DNA of 64,000 nucleotides from Chinchilla lanigera (taxonomy: Eukaryota; Chordata; Mammalia; Rodentia; Chinchillidae): contig NW_004955460.1 in the NCBI RefSeq assembly GCF_000276665.1, positions 492,615-556,614 of the forward strand. The letters are read 5' to 3'. Both the position numbers and the translations under genes were made by a program. This document shows, piece after piece, positions 23,747 through 35,952 of this stretch. The notes beneath the pieces were generated by a model, which saw only the letters and a program-made list of their open reading frames with translations, had not been told where the DNA came from and ran no database searches. Within the stretch, counting starts at the first letter, position 1, and each line of letters opens with the position of its first letter.

Positions 23747-24843
23747 CATGGCTATTACTAAAATCTAAGTTAAAAAAAATAAACCTCTTGTAACCTTCCC
23801 TAAAACTTCATGAAGCCAGGTTTCCAGAATCAAGATCAGATGTACGGGCAAGTTTTAGAGCATGGCTGTATCATCATGAATGAATAAGATCAGGAAAACT
23901 AGGATTCTAACTTAATCAACTTGAGGAAAATGGCTCTGAACTCTCCCCAAATCTTTCTTTGATTAAAACAATTATTTATTCAGCAAAACTAATGAAAAAC
24001 TACAATTAGAAAAAAAAAAAAAAACATAGCTGGGAAACTCTGCCATTCCATGTTCTAGTTAAACCTGAATTTTGAGTTGAGAAAATCATTGCCTGAATAT
24101 GAGCTTATGGAAAGATACTGCAACAGGATCCTGGTATGTTGTTTTCCAATTTCTCACTGAAAAGGCCAGAAGATACAAACTATGAAAAAAACAAACAACA
24201 GCAATCTAAGATAATGATAAGAGTAATCCACTAGAACAAAATCAGATGAAATTTCCACAGATTTTAATGTTTTAATGTTGTAGGCAGCATAAGAAATATG
24301 TTCTTCAACTATAAGTGGTCCAGCCTCTAAATTAGGGACACCGTTCTATCTCACAGTAGATGGTCTCAAATAAGGTAAGAGCATAATAACCTCAGCCAGC
24401 CCCTTTCTCTGTTGGCCTTTTCCCAACTGCTCAAAATGTAAGAGTTATTCCTCCAATAAAAATCTACCTTCTGTACCCAAACTGAGTAGTCTCAGGGCTC
24501 AGCATGGGTGGAGATAAAGTCTACTGTGCTGGCAGCTGAGTACTCCTCTGGGAAGGTATTGTAAACAGGCGGGCAGTGTGCTCAGAACTTTAAAGAGTCT
24601 CAGATACCTGATGCATAGCAGGAATGCCTGGGGACTGCAATGAGTCTCCAGCACTGGAGGGAACTGGCAGGCAGGGCAAAGGTGGGGTTCCCACACTGGT
24701 CCAGTACACCCAGTAGATGACACCTGCTGAGTTCTGAGAAGGCAATGGATGGGTGTGAAAATCTACTGTCAGGGCATAGACCTAACGGAGAAGCCTGAAA
24801 GATCTTGGTGGACTGCTGGTGGGCTGAGAACAGTTTAACCTAC

Positions 24844-25196
24844 TGCCTTTGTTGCTTTCATTGTCTCAGACACTCCCACAATGTGAGGAGAGGTGTACTT
24901 TGGCTCGTGTTTTTAGTCCATGGTTGGCTGGGTCCAAAGCAAGATCAGCATGGTGGGAGGGCCCCAGGTAGAGGAGACTTGCTTCTACCAGGACATCCAG
25001 GAAGCAGAGAGCAAAGGGAGGCACCAGACAGGGAGACATACCCTCCCACATCACACCAGTGACCACCTCTTCTAACCTGGCCCACCTCCTAACCCCACAT
25101 TCAGCTGCAGTGGCCCCATGATTCATTCACATTCCAAAAGCCTCACATCTGAGTTCATGAGAGCTTTTGGAGCCATTCTTGATCTAGACCATAACA
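24844..25196 (-). mobile_element. MT/MST-like solo LTR with perfect CCTAC duplication
   Basis: Plus strand starts TGCCTTTGTTGCTTTCATTG and ends GATCTAGACCATAACA. It is flanked by CCTAC at 24839-24843 and 25197-25201. Same family as 18839-19193. The 85- and 86-codon open frames across it are chance. Confidence 0.93.
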
Positions 25197-28100
25197 CCTA
25201 CCTTGTTTTGGCAAATTATAGATATAAAGAGATTTCTGTCCTTTGATGTATAATCATGAAAAAACACTCTAACACAAGGATCTTAGGAAAGACATAATGT
25301 ACAAAGAAAAGGTAGCAAGAGAAAGGAGGGACTTACTTTCAAAATGATTTTTCTACAGGGATTGTAGGGAAATACAAAACAGGGTAGATGTTCCCAACAG
25401 TACACAGAACATATAAAAAACAAAGTGCAGAGGGGTATATGGAAAAATTACAGTCATGTGTTCTTCAAGAGTGGTGTAACTTAGATGTCCTTCTCCGCCA
25501 GGTCTGTGACACATCATGCAACTGGGCCTCTGCACATGCTGTCAGCGTTGTGTGGCTTTCCTTCTGGGACTGGTAAAGTCTCATCAATGTCATGTGCTTT
25601 AGCTCATATACCACCTCTCCCAAAGCCAGCATGGCTGCTGTTGGCACCTTTGGCTACATACCAGCAAGGTGGGTGTAGAGTCTACACACTTCACAGAGTA
25701 TGATAATTGGTGCTAGAGTAACTGTGAGCTCTTAATGACAGGGCTTACACTTAATTTATCTCTATAGATCCTTTCCATTATAGTTTCTAATCTATGATTA
25801 AAACTACCAAATAAATGAGAATTCCAGAATGGTAAGAATTGGTGAAAACCTCTTCTGATAATAAAGACCTCAATGGTTGCCAATTAGACAAAGACAAAGC
25901 TAAAAGAGAAAGAAAGGATGAGAAACAGAACTAATACATATTGAGAATTTACTAGGCTGAGAAAATTAAAGTACTGATTGTGCTAAAGGAGCATTTCATA
26001 TCCTATTTCTCCTTTTCAAAGCATTACAGTTTTAGCATATTGTACAAACAAAGTGGCCCTTTCACATGATATAATGGCTACTGACAGCACTTTTCATAGA
26101 AGATTGGTGCACATCAGCAATACTTAATTTGAAAATGGATACTCAAAGGCTACTGACAAGCCAATTTGGAGCAATTTAATAGAATTTCCTCTTATAAACA
26201 GTGTGCCTAGATTCTTAGACCAGATCACAAAGGCTTACATAACCCAGAAGGTAGGCAAATTATACCAATACTTAAACTGGATTGCAAATTATAAGCTAGG
26301 TTGGGGTCCATTCCATTACCATATAGCTAAATGATCAAATAGCAAAAATGTTTTTCCTACCTGCCTTATGTGTGCTGAGACCCAACTAGAACAATGCAAA
26401 AGAAACTCAAACATTAAGGGTAATGATAGCCTAATTACTATAAAACTTCAGTACAGATTACAATACAGTTTTACAAGCAAAGCATGATCCCCCTGAAATG
26501 AGGTTCTTTCTACTATCACAAGATGGCAGTGGACACCAAAGATCATGTCCCTGACAGCCTATGGACTTAAGTATAAGACCTTCACATGTTTGGTGATTAA
26601 AAAGCGAAACAAAAGTTGCCTGTGGGATGTACACGAAGTGTGAACCTGGGTGTCCATTGATGTATACGAGAAATCATCAAAGAGAAGAGGCTAAAGACAA
26701 GAGGAATATGTCACAATATTTCGAGATGTTTGAGTTGTTAGTACTGGCAACAGTAGCATGCACAGAAAGATAAAGATGAAGTCAGAGGTGGAGTAGAATC
26801 CACACAATTTCCTAAATTTTTTATGTCAAACAATATGACCCAAGCACCTCGTTTTCACTTCTCAGATGGAAGTTAGCCCTTGTTTCTGGTGATGGCAGAC
26901 CCTGGGAAGCATGTGCTTGCTGATACTTAATCCAGTATTGGAAGGCTCATTTCCTGTCAGTTCTAAGACTTTGCTGGGGAGTTGCTGTCTTGCTTCATTT
27001 TAAACTTACGTTGGACCTCACTGATGATGTTGATCACACTCCACATTGCTTCAAGAATCAAGAAAACATCTGGAGCCTCCAGGAGGCTGAGTTCAGAAAA
27101 GCCAAAGACTTTAGGGAGCTTCCTTTAAATGACAAGTGAATTCCATGGCTGGCCCACACTCACTCCTTAACATGCCTGCACAGGTAAAGGTGAGGATCTC
27201 TCCTCCTCTCCTGTCCCAGGCTTGAGCCAATTCACCAGTCCCATCAGTGGGAGACCCCTGCCATGATGAGGGAGCGATGTGTCTGGTAAGAATCAGCCTC
27301 CATGGTGACTTGCTATGCAGTGGGAAAGGCCAGACCTGGACACTGAAGGCTTTTCTGCGCTGGCTTCCTTCCACTGCCCGACTCCTTCTTTCTTTGAGTG
27401 GTATATATTCAGTGCTTTCTGGATTGTCTATTGAGCTCTGATTTCTTTGCTCTGTCTTTGTCTCTCTTTCTCTGGCCTTAAGTATCTGACATTCCATCCT
27501 TAATGGTGGGCTAACATGCATCAGGACTGTTTAGACTTTGGGAAGTAGCCTCTTTTGAGGGCTGTTTGTATATATAGGCATGGAAGTGGGCTCAGAATTC
27601 TGAGGGTACTTCTCTAGATTCTACACTTAAACTCCTGTTCCATCTAGAAGATGAAGTGAAAGACACCATGTTCCCATTTACATAGCCATTGTTGGGAGAG
27701 ATGGCAGCCGTAAAGCATCCAGGGCCCTCCTTGTCTCTCTCTTCTACTCCCCTGTGAGTCCCCTCATGGTAAACTCAGCCCAGCATCCAGTCCTGCTTGA
27801 CCCCTAAGGATGGAGGCAGCCAAGATTCAGGCTCTGACGTCTGCCTGCTTAACTTACTGCTTATTATGGAGACTTCCATCAGCACAGCTTCAAGACCATG
27901 CTGAACTGATTTGTGAAATAGCAAAATGGTATTTTTTTAGTGAGTGTCTTTTCTGAACCATTCATATTGCATTTCAAATGTTTTCTGTATTCTTTCTCTA
28001 TTTTTGGCATACCAAAAATCTTTCCTTTTTACTTCCATTCGCATGAGCAAGTCTTCACTGGTTTTTGTTCATCTTACTCAGTTGGTCATTTTAAATTAAT

Positions 28101-28289
28101 GTGAAAAGGCAACAGAACACCATTTCCAAGTAGATTTCAGCTAGCCTCATCTGGTACCTTGAGGATTAAGTAAGAGGCACTGTAAACGTTAAAACTACAC
28201 TATAATTTAGGAAATGATGGCATCTATTACTGTAGACTGAGCAGAGCAACAAAATAGAAAACAAAACAATTGATTTAAATCTTTGGTAC

Positions 28290-28400
28290 CTGGTTAGCTG
28301 TATGATCTGAGGCACCTCACTTGGGCCTTTTGGATATAGTGTCTTTATTTAAATAAAGAAAAGAAGAGAGATTCTGGTCATTTCTAAGGCTGTCATTTTA
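28290..28400 (+). mobile_element. Probable MIR fragment
   Basis: GGTTAGCTGTATGATCTGAG and GGCACCTCACTTGGGCC resemble the MIR core ACTAGCTGTGTGACCTTGGGCAAG. It is short and diverged. It lies 420 bp downstream of the HECW1 donor at 28821 in gene orientation. Confidence 0.55.
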
Positions 28401-28821
28401 TACTTTAAGACTTAGATCTGTCTGAGGCAATAAATTCTATTCTATTATTTATAAGCCTCAAAATGAAAACATAGGAAAATATAAATATTTAAAGTCAAGG
28501 AATTAAAAGAATGAGCTCCAAAGTAATACCTCCTGCTGTTAAGCCCTTCTCTAGTAGAAACATTTGGCTGGCTAAGCAACTCCTGGAGCTTGGCATTTCC
28601 TTGACAAACAAGGGGCACATTTTTTTCTGAAGGTGTGCTGCTCTTCACTATTTTGAAAGGTATCTTCCCATCTACTCTTAACCCATCAATCAGTGTATCT
28701 CTGTGTATGTGCGTGTACATGCATGCAAATGCATACACATAGAAGTGCACACATAGAGAATACAAAACAGGAAAGAAGCAGCAGACTTAGGTCTGATGAA
28801 AATGGAAGAACCATGACTTAC

Positions 28822-28916
28822 AGGAGCTGCTGAGTTTTTGACCGTGACACTGGGGGTGGTGGCTCGCAGGGCTCCACTCACTCCGTGGTAGTATTTGAAG
28901 CAGATCTTAGTTTCAG
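28822..28916 (-). CDS. HECW1: HECW1 coding exon, end of HECW_N region
   Basis: On the minus strand the acceptor reads TTCTGTCTTTCAG and the donor reads GTAAGT (plus-strand ACTTAC ending at 28821). The 95-bp exon opens with two bases that complete the Pro codon begun by exon 56850-56957, then gives 31 codons starting [14 protein letters not shown] and ending TVKNSAAP, finishing in phase 0. Joined to the upstream exon the frame reads ...SSYFVE-P-ETKICF... without interruption. In HECW2, as I recall it, the matching exon has EIKICF, HGIS and a different end after VKN. This copy has ETKICF, HGVS and NSAAP, which fits HECW1. The next HECW1 exon, expected to begin with IFKS, was not found between 1 and 28821. 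Adjacent intron on both sides shows only ordinary sequence. Confidence 0.93.
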
Positions 28917-29384
28917 CTGAAAGACAGAAGTGAAATGAGACTGAGAAGTAGGGTACAGCTCAGGAAGAGACAGCCAGGGCAGAGAAGACATCTGCAGGGA
29001 CAGCAGCCTATCCCTTCCCCAGCCAGCCAGCCAGGCCACGCTTGACAGTGATGGTCTCCATGTGGCGTCATGATCAGGCCTGACTTCTTTCTAAAAATGT
29101 TATGAAAAACTGCTTTGGCCTTAACCTTTTTGTGACCACCCATCTTACACCATCAGAATTTATTGCTTCCCATTAGAAGTCTAAGACTTTAGGTGCTTGA
29201 TTCCTACAACCACCCTTGTATAATTTCCTATTATTTAAATCACTGCAATCACTATCTTGGAAATTTTAAGGAAGTGATTGAAAGATATGGGTGGGCACAT
29301 TAATGACATGTTCATGAACAACTTCTTAGCATCACAATCTGTTTTTATTCCAATTTCTATGGATGGTAAACAGAAAAGTTATAG

Positions 29385-29555
29385 CTTCGGGGATCACGTC
29401 GCCTGTTCTTGGATTTCAGCTCTACTATTTACAACCTGTGGGATAGTGATCCAGTCACTTAATCTTTCTGTCCCATATGTTCCTTATGTGCAGAATAGAA
29501 CCAACAATAATGTACACCTTTCAAGAGGGTGAAAGCAAATAAAACACTTAGAGTT
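29385..29555 (+). mobile_element. MIR SINE relic
   Basis: TCAGCTCTACTATTTACAAC, CCTGTGGGATAGTGATCCAG and CAGTCACTTAATCTTTCTG follow the MIR core, then AGAATAGAACCAACAATAAT and a 3' AAATAAAACACTTAGAG. Confidence 0.8.
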
Positions 29556-30216
29556 CAATTAAGGGATCAGATATGTTGGTGATGGTGACGACGTGGGGAC
29601 TGAACGCTGATGTGACTCCATTGCTTTTTGACATTTAGTTTTGTAGAGGAGAACATTGGTAGGCAACCTAAATTTAGGTCGTTCAGTGGTGACCTGATTT
29701 TTCCAATTCACAGTTGATAGATTGGTTTCTAAAAAATTGGAAAACTTATCAGGCTGTGTTTTAGTCCCTTATATTCATTTCGCTGGGAAAAACCTGGGGA
29801 ATCTTCAATTTGCAACCCTGTTTCCCAAATACAGGAAATTGTCTTCAATTGTAATATTTAAGAAAATAATGTCTGCAATTTTCTTAGCATTCATTACAGT
29901 ACACTCACTATGGAAAAAGAAGAAAAGTTTAATAAAATAAAATCTTCTTTGAAGATTTGTTTGTATAGCTGAGAACTTCATACAATAATGCATTTTGCTC
30001 TTTTTAAATTTCCTTCCTTAAACATAGTGAGTTATCATTTTAGACTTTGTAGATAATATTCCTTGTTCTGGGAAACAATTAAATAGAATTATAATTTGTG
30101 AATATTTCCCTATTTTTGAAAATTTGGTCTTTTCCCTAAAAAAGGAATGGCATTTTACAAATTATTTGAAAAGTTCAAATACGTTCCCTTGGATAATGGA
30201 GCAAAACTTGCTACCA

Positions 30217-30300
30217 TCTTTCCCCGAAAATAAGACCTAGTCAGAAAATAATTGGCCTTGAGAACTAGAGACAAAGACACCAGCCCACAATTAGCCTGTC
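30217..30300 (+). repeat. Unnamed interspersed repeat, copy A
   Basis: Contains TTTCCCCGAAAATAAGACCT, AGAAAATAATTGGCC, AACTAGAGACAAA and a CCTGTCCTAGCC end. It resembles copy B at 31714-31800, 1.5 kb away in the same orientation. The motif CCCCGAAAATAAGACCTAG occurs in a mammal-wide repeat whose name I cannot recall. Confidence 0.6.
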
Positions 30301-30654
30301 CTAGCCTTACCTGCTGTCATTATTCTCTTTCTTGGTGTCTACTTCATAAGGTGGGTAAGGCAAGGATAGCCTCACTGGGGCTGACAGTTTTGATCTCTAG
30401 TTTACAAGGGTGATTACCCTCCAGCTAGGTAGTTACCTATCCAAAATCCTTTCTCCTTTTCCTCCTTAGCAATAGAATTTTGTTTTGGGCTATAGTGTCC
30501 AACTGAACCACGTTTTGTATCTTTCCTTGCAGATAGCATCTATGTTGTTTTCCTTTGTTATTTGGGGATTCCCATCATAGGCAGCTAAACCTAAAGCTGA
30601 TACTTTAGAAAGATTACTTGATATAGAAGATATAAATATTGCAATATTCTTCTT

Positions 30655-30945
30655 AGGGTTAGGCAATATGAATATTTTAAGAATTTTCTCTTCCTGTGTC
30701 CAAACTGCTTTCCAAACAGTACTTTATACTTCTACCAAAATATAAGACCAAGATTATACTGATCATTCATGCCCTTATCAGCACTGAGCATTATCAATTA
30801 AAAATAAGCTTAAAATAGAATCTCATTATCAATTTCATTTCACTTATTTGATGACTAGTGAGTTTAAATACTTTTTTCCATCCAATTTTAACTAGCTATT
30901 TGAATATTTTTTCTTTTTAAAAATTATTTTAAAAATAAAAGAAGA
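30655..30945 (-). mobile_element. L1M LINE fragment, reverse orientation
   Basis: CCAAACTGCTTTCCAAACAG, ATAGAATCTCATTATCAATT and TTTGATGACTAGTGAG match the reversed L1M 3' region (AAACTGTTTTCCAAAGTGG, TATCTCATTGTGG, AATGACTAGTGATG). Strongly diverged. Confidence 0.7.
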
Positions 30946-31713
30946 AAAACATATTAACAAACAGACATCCATTTACAAAATAGCATAAGAACAATACAAA
31001 CAATACAGATATTTGAATATTTTAAATCCATTAAACTGAGTGCCAGAACGATGCTTGGGTGTACCTGACCCCCTTTCAGTGGATGTGATCTTACTTTAGA
31101 TGTGTCAATATACTTTCCATTTCCTTCCCAAGTCATGCTTTCCCTGCAGTTATTTTCCACACGTTGACTGTCTTTCCAAGCTCTTGGTGGACAATCTAGT
31201 AACATCATTCCTTATATATTCTCCAAGACTCCTCCCAGCTGTCCCCATGTTATGTCCAATAGTCTCAGCTGAGAGTCAGGTTTCTTATAGGGCAGGGATC
31301 ATGGATGGATCCTGCATAAAGCAGTGAGCGATACAGCTATCTAATCACCAGGAGTGATTAAAAATTATCTAATCACTGCATGAGTTACTCTGCCTATAGA
31401 CCCTCAGGAGGTCAGCTTGCCGGAGCCAGAAGGCCTCACCTTAAGCTTAGCTGGGTGGAAAGAGCATTGAGATAACAGGCATTAAAGGCTGCTTTTCATA
31501 CAAAGAAGAAAATTATTTCAATGCCTTTGAGCAAAAAAGTCTGGAAAATTACACAAATCCTTGTATTAAATCCAATTGCCAGCTAAGCAGATTATTTCTT
31601 ATTTTGAGCCAAGAATTTATGGACTCCTTCAAAGTGTGATATTCTCCTTTTGAGGAGTTGTTGACAAAGGCCATTTTTTTCTTTTTACTTAAGCAAGCAT
31701 TTTAGTAATAACA

Positions 31714-31800
31714 TGTTTTCCCCAAAATAAAACCTGGCTGGAAAATAATCAGCCCTGAAAGTTAGAGATCAAAAATGGCAGCCCTAGCCAACTAGACAAG
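31714..31800 (+). repeat. Unnamed interspersed repeat, copy B
   Basis: TTTTCCCCAAAATAAAACCT, GGAAAATAATCAGCCCTGA, AGTTAGAGATCAAAAATGGC align with copy A at 30217-30300. Confidence 0.6.
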
Positions 31801-32390
31801 AACTGGATCAAATCCAGTGGTTATGTTCAGTGTCAAGATTATGGGAAATTTTAATTCAGTTAATTTAATTTGATCTAGTTTGGTTTGCAACCAGAATCAT
31901 GGAGAGAATTGAGTTCCTGAACCGAGGTGCCACTGCATTGTCTAGTGATGTAACCGTTTTACAGCAACCAAGGAGGAGATATCATGTCCTGGTAGGTCCT
32001 AATGCTTCTTGGAGAACCCGCACTTCCTAAGCCTAATACTGGATGACTTTTGGAATTCTTCAAGTGCAGATAAAGAAGTTTCCAGTTAAAGATTATTGCT
32101 CTGTCTCAGAAAAGTATCAAGGTTCAAAGGACAAAAAAAAGGTCAAATGGTTTTTGGTCACCATTTCAGACACTTTGTCTAAGAAATGCTACACTAGTTC
32201 TGCCTTTCTCTGCTTTTCTAGGTAAAATAATAATTCAAAAACTTCTTCAAATACAAGGCATCTTCTAAACACCAGGTGTCTATGTCTCATTGTTTATGCA
32301 GAATGTTCATGTGTGTAGCAACAGAAGTCTAGGAAGGCAAAGTGATCTAAGGAAAGGGGAGGACTGTGAGACAGAGTAAGTGAGAGTTCA

Positions 32391-32965
32391 ATTGTTGACT
32401 AAGCTCTCGTTGCTCCTATATGTTACAGGACTCTGAGTCTTAGCCTCAGAGCAGAATAGTAATATTATTGCCTACTTTGTAGATATTGTTTCATGTAATA
32501 TTGTCCTTGTCTTAGTTACTTTTCTCATTGCTGAGACATTTCTCTTCTAACTGACATCCAAAATTAAAGGGGAAAAGGTTTATTTAGCTCACAGTTTGTA
32601 GTAATTTCAGGCCATAATTGGCTGGCTCCAAAGCAGGGTAGCTCATGGCAGAAAGGCAACAGTTCATGGTGGCAAAAGACAGCAAAAGCAACAAGAGAGA
32701 GTGAGACAAGCCTTTTTCTATCCCTTGTATTATATTCAGTACTACTGAGACTAGGATGGTACCAATCCAACCAGTGGATTTATCCAGCAATCACATACCC
32801 TTAATCCTAGCACCCTTAATCTCCAAATTACATTATGAATCAATCACACACTCTAGATTCAGCCACATCTGAAGAAAAACCTATGACCACATGAGGATTT
32901 GGTGGCAATCTAGACACAAACCATAACAGTCATGTGGAGCAAGTGGATTAATGTATAAGGCATAC
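32391..32965 (+). mobile_element. MIR relic interrupted by an LTR
   Basis: GACTCTGAGTCTTAGCCTCA and AGTAATATTATTGCCTACTT look like MIR before 32507. After the LTR 32508-32928, GTGGATTAATGTATAAGGCA resembles the MIR 3' segment GGATTAAATGAGATAATG. Both halves are short, so this is tentative. Confidence 0.5.
32508..32928 (-). mobile_element. MT/MST-like solo LTR, reverse orientation
   Basis: Plus strand begins TGTCTTAGTTACTTTTCTCA and ends CACAAACCATAACA. GGTTTATTTAGCTCACAGTT and GGCTGGCTCCAAAGCAGG match 18839-19193. Flanks are GTCCT (32503-32507) and GTCAT (32929-32933), a target duplication with one mismatch. Confidence 0.9.
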
Positions 32966-33569
32966 TACATATGAAGTTAGCAGATGAGTTGCCTTTTTAT
33001 GTCAATAGGGCTGATTTGGACAACTTCTTAGGGATGTCTAACATGAGGGCATCCAACCAAAGAGTACAGGGGGAGTTGAAATCCAAGCCACTCTCCACTC
33101 ACCAGAGAGTGTAGTTCTTGCCCTTCTGCAGAAAGAGATTGACATTTTAACCCTGTGTGGCTGGTGGTAGCCTTAAAATGGATCTCTTTTAATATTTCAG
33201 TTATTTTTGCCTAGAACATGATTGATTTTCAAATTTGTCCAGAGATAATCAGCTTATTAACAAAAGACAGCAAAACTGAAGTTTCTACTGTAAAAATACA
33301 CTGTGTGACTATTTTTTATTTTAGAGAATATGTTCAGAAAGTACAAGTTGATTCACTTCAGCTTTAGTATTATTTAAAGAAACAAGAAAATTGTTTTTTT
33401 CCTTACTATGCTTTTGAGGGATCAGCAGACTTGCTATAGAATTGAGACTCAGTTTTCAAGAAGGGTAGTAGATCTGGAGTAAGCAAAATATTCAATTAAG
33501 CTTAGAATTTATGATATAAATTCACCTTAATTAATTAGCACTTAATATATATTTAACCACTCATACTAA

Positions 33570-33815
33570 TTTCTAATCTGATCTTCATCAGTATCTTATG
33601 AAGTATAAACAATTATTATTAACCTTTCTTTTTTATGTGTTTGCCACAATAGTTGACAAAAAATCAGGCCTCAATACATGTCACTCATCAATCCTATTTT
33701 ATATTTAAGGAAAATGAGGTCAAAATTTGTAGCCTAATTATATAAGGTCACACACATGGTTTAAGGCAGAGTTGAAATTTGTATTAACTTTCCATTTAAT
33801 GCATTGTCTCTCAGA
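33570..33815 (-). mobile_element. Probable MIR relic, reverse orientation
   Basis: ATCTTATGAAGTATAAACAA, TTATATTTAAGGAAAATGAG and AAGGTCACACACATGG fit the reversed MIR order. A middle stretch around 33640-33690 does not fit and may be an insertion. Confidence 0.55.
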
Positions 33816-33947
33816 AATTTTTAATAATCCAAACTTGTTGATCAGCTAGCAAAAGTCAACTTCTTTCTCCAGTCCTGGTGTACCAGGTCATTTAAAGAAT
33901 ATCTAGAAAAACTGGAAATATACAGAAATAAATCTGCTTAAAGTAGG

Positions 33948-34150
33948 GTTGCCAGATGAGTTGCCTTATAGGGCTTTTTCATAGGGCTGATTTAAACACA
34001 ATTAAAATTGAGTTTCAGATAAATAAGGAATAAATTATAGTGTAAGTATGTCACAATTATTACATGAAACATATATTTTAAAATTATTCATTGTTTATCT
34101 TAAATTCAAAAGTAAGTGTCCTATAATTTTTTTTCCTACATGTGGGAAGC
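33948..34150. mobile_element. Palindromic MITE-like element
   Basis: Starts AGGGTTGCCAGATGAG. The arms 34010-34052 (GAGTTTCAGATAAATAAGGA at its start) and 34066-34107 (ending TTGTTTATCTTAAATTC) are inverted copies around a short AT-rich loop. This matches a mammal-wide non-autonomous DNA element that begins GGGTTGCCAGATAAAATACA. I cannot fix its name; MER53 is possible. Further start-like sequence lies at 32975-32995. Confidence 0.65.
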
Positions 34151-34629
34151 CTAGCCTGAAGGCATCAGAGACCTAGCAAGGCAATGTAAAATAAAATAAT
34201 GAGGTCAGGATCCCAAAGATAAAACTCAGATGAGCCCAGGATTACAATTGCTGTTCCCCTAAGGGTGCTCATGTTGATTCCAAAAAAAGCCTCTGAGAGG
34301 CTGGGAAGCTGAAGAGAATTTCTGACAGACTTTCAGGACTAAGAGAATAAGACTTGTTCCCTTAAGAATCCAGGGCCTGCTGAGGAGAAAAACTCTTGCA
34401 AATTCCTCATGACTCAAATTGGAGACTGAATAGCTGACCGGATTTACTGTTGACAAATATACCATCCCTCACAGTGCAAATCATAGCAAGTGTTGAAATT
34501 GAGCTGAGATTATTCTGGATTGCTAGATGTAGAGTAGAAGGAAATGTAAATCAAGTGGAAAGTATCGTGATTGTAAGCCTCAAATTACTTCTGCAAGTTT
34601 TCATTTGTATAGACATTCCTTGTTGAATT

Positions 34630-34985
34630 ACCAAATTCTGAACCTATCACTAGGTCGTTAAGTAAATTGGTCTCCAAATGAGGAATTGTATATAGTATGT
34701 ACATTACAATACTTGGAACAAGGAAATGGTCAAAGGAAACTCCAACTTAATGACTTTGCTTTTACTTGCATACTTCTTACATGCAGTAATGAAACACAGA
34801 ACAGAACATAAAATGACAGTACTGTACTGTGCAGTACATTAAGCAAAAATTACACTACTGTAGTGTAGAGAAGAAGCCACCAAAGGCTGCACTGCTGCTT
34901 ATGTTCCTGTGTCTGAGCAGCAGGTCTCGGTCGGTCAGAACAGTCAGTAAAGCGATAGGTTGTTAAGTGAAGAACATGTGTAGTG
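34630..34985. repeat. Possible old DNA-transposon relic
   Basis: ACTAGGTCGTTAAGTAAATT near 34653 and GATAGGTTGTTAAGTGAAGA near 34957 share TAGGTYGTTAAGT at the two ends of a 300-bp stretch. The interior has GACAGTACTGTACTGTGCAG. Pogo/Tigger-type relics have similar terminal sequence, but the class is uncertain. Confidence 0.35.
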
Positions 34986-35464
34986 TGTAGCTCTAAATTT
35001 CAAACTGACTAAGTGTATTCAGAAACCAGGCAATTTAGAAACAAAAGCAAAGCAAAACAAACAAACAAAAACTAAAGACACAACAGGAGACACAAATAGT
35101 TACAGATTCAGACTTTATAAAAACACTCAAAGCATTCAAGATAATGAAAGACAAGATCGAAATTATCAGCAAAAAATGAAGTTAGTAAACAGAACCAACA
35201 CATTTTGAACCTGAAAAACAATAATTTTGAGATAGTTAACACAATGGATGGGTTTAAAAGATCATTAAACAAAACAGTAGAAAATTTAGGAAAATAATAC
35301 ATAGGTCAGGTAATATATATATCCAGAATGAAATATGCTGAGACAAAGAAGGGAAAATATATGAGAGTGGAAGAAACACACAAGATACTGACAGGTTGTC
35401 TCAATATGTGCAACTGGAATATAAATAAGAGAAAGATAGTGTGCTAAATATAAATATTCTTCAG

Positions 35465-35545
35465 AACTGGGAATGCAACTCAGTGATGAAGTGCTTGCCT
35501 ACTGTGTGCAAGCTCCTGGGTTTGATCCTCAGTATCACAAAATAA
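35465..35545 (+). mobile_element. ID SINE
   Basis: AACTGGGAATGCAACTCAGT, AGTGCTTGCCTACTGTGTGC and CTGGGTTTGATCCTCAGTAT are ID landmarks; A-rich tail follows. A diverged, older variant. Confidence 0.85.
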
Positions 35546-35574
35546 TCAATAAAAACTCTCAGGAAGTAATGAAA

Positions 35575-35952
35575 TTGTTGATGTCTGATGGTGTATTGAT
35601 GGTGGTCTGAGCAACTGATTTGAAGGTAACAATATGCAATGGAATTACAACGGTGAACTCCTACCATTTGTCTAGTGAAACTCTGTATTACCTCTAATGT
35701 TCATCAAAGAACTATTTTCTTATTCCCTATAATGGTTTGAGCAATCTTTCATTCTTACGTCAGGTAATCTGAGCAATGTAGTTGAGGTTAGTGATATGTA
35801 ATGTAACAACCACTGTTGATTTGTATTATTTTGTCTTGAGGCTCTGTATCACTTTGAATGTTCTTGCTTTGATTTGTTTATGTTTGTGATACTGGTATGC
35901 TACTACTGTTCTATTTCTATGTTTGTTTCTCATTTACTACTCTCTTTAAAAA
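35575..35952 (+). mobile_element. Unclassified AT-rich retroposon, copy 1
   Basis: A 378-bp insertion in the L1 relic, bracketed by AAGTAATGAAA at 35564-35574 and 35953-35963 and ending CTCTCTTTAAAAAA. Its 3' 270 bp reappear at 37995-38278. Internally, CTGAGCAACTGATTTGAAGG (35607 on) and CTGAGCAATGTAGTTGAGGT (35769 on) head two related segments about 160 bp apart, so the unit looks dimeric. No open frame of note. It could be a 5'-truncated lineage-specific L1 3' UTR, a SINE or a processed non-coding RNA. Confidence 0.7.

Larger units (their letters stand above)
1..28821 (-). other. HECW1: HECW1 intron downstream of exon 28822-28916 (partial)
   Basis: Starts at the donor of exon 28822-28916 (phase 0) and runs off the left edge. 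I looked for the following HECW1 exons (C2-domain region, with motifs such as FFNPDPYLK on the minus strand) and did not find them. Stretches with nothing I can name: 356-1135, 1221-1454, 1671-1959, 2339-3372, 3891-5536, 6429-7230, 7353-8245, 8791-9147, 9322-10293 (purine-rich, possibly an old interspersed repeat), 10789-13046, 13269-13870, 14514-15609, 16412-17160, 21401-23361, 23747-24843, 25202-28289. The tract 27100-27520 is more GC-rich than its surroundings and open for 136 codons on the minus strand, but has no recognisable product. Confidence 0.8.

Noticed and set aside
27111..27521. 136-codon minus frame in a GC-richer stretch 1.3 kb downstream of a HECW1 exon
   Set aside because: No match to the HECW1 residues expected after NSAAP, no acceptor/donor pair preserving phase, and no domain.
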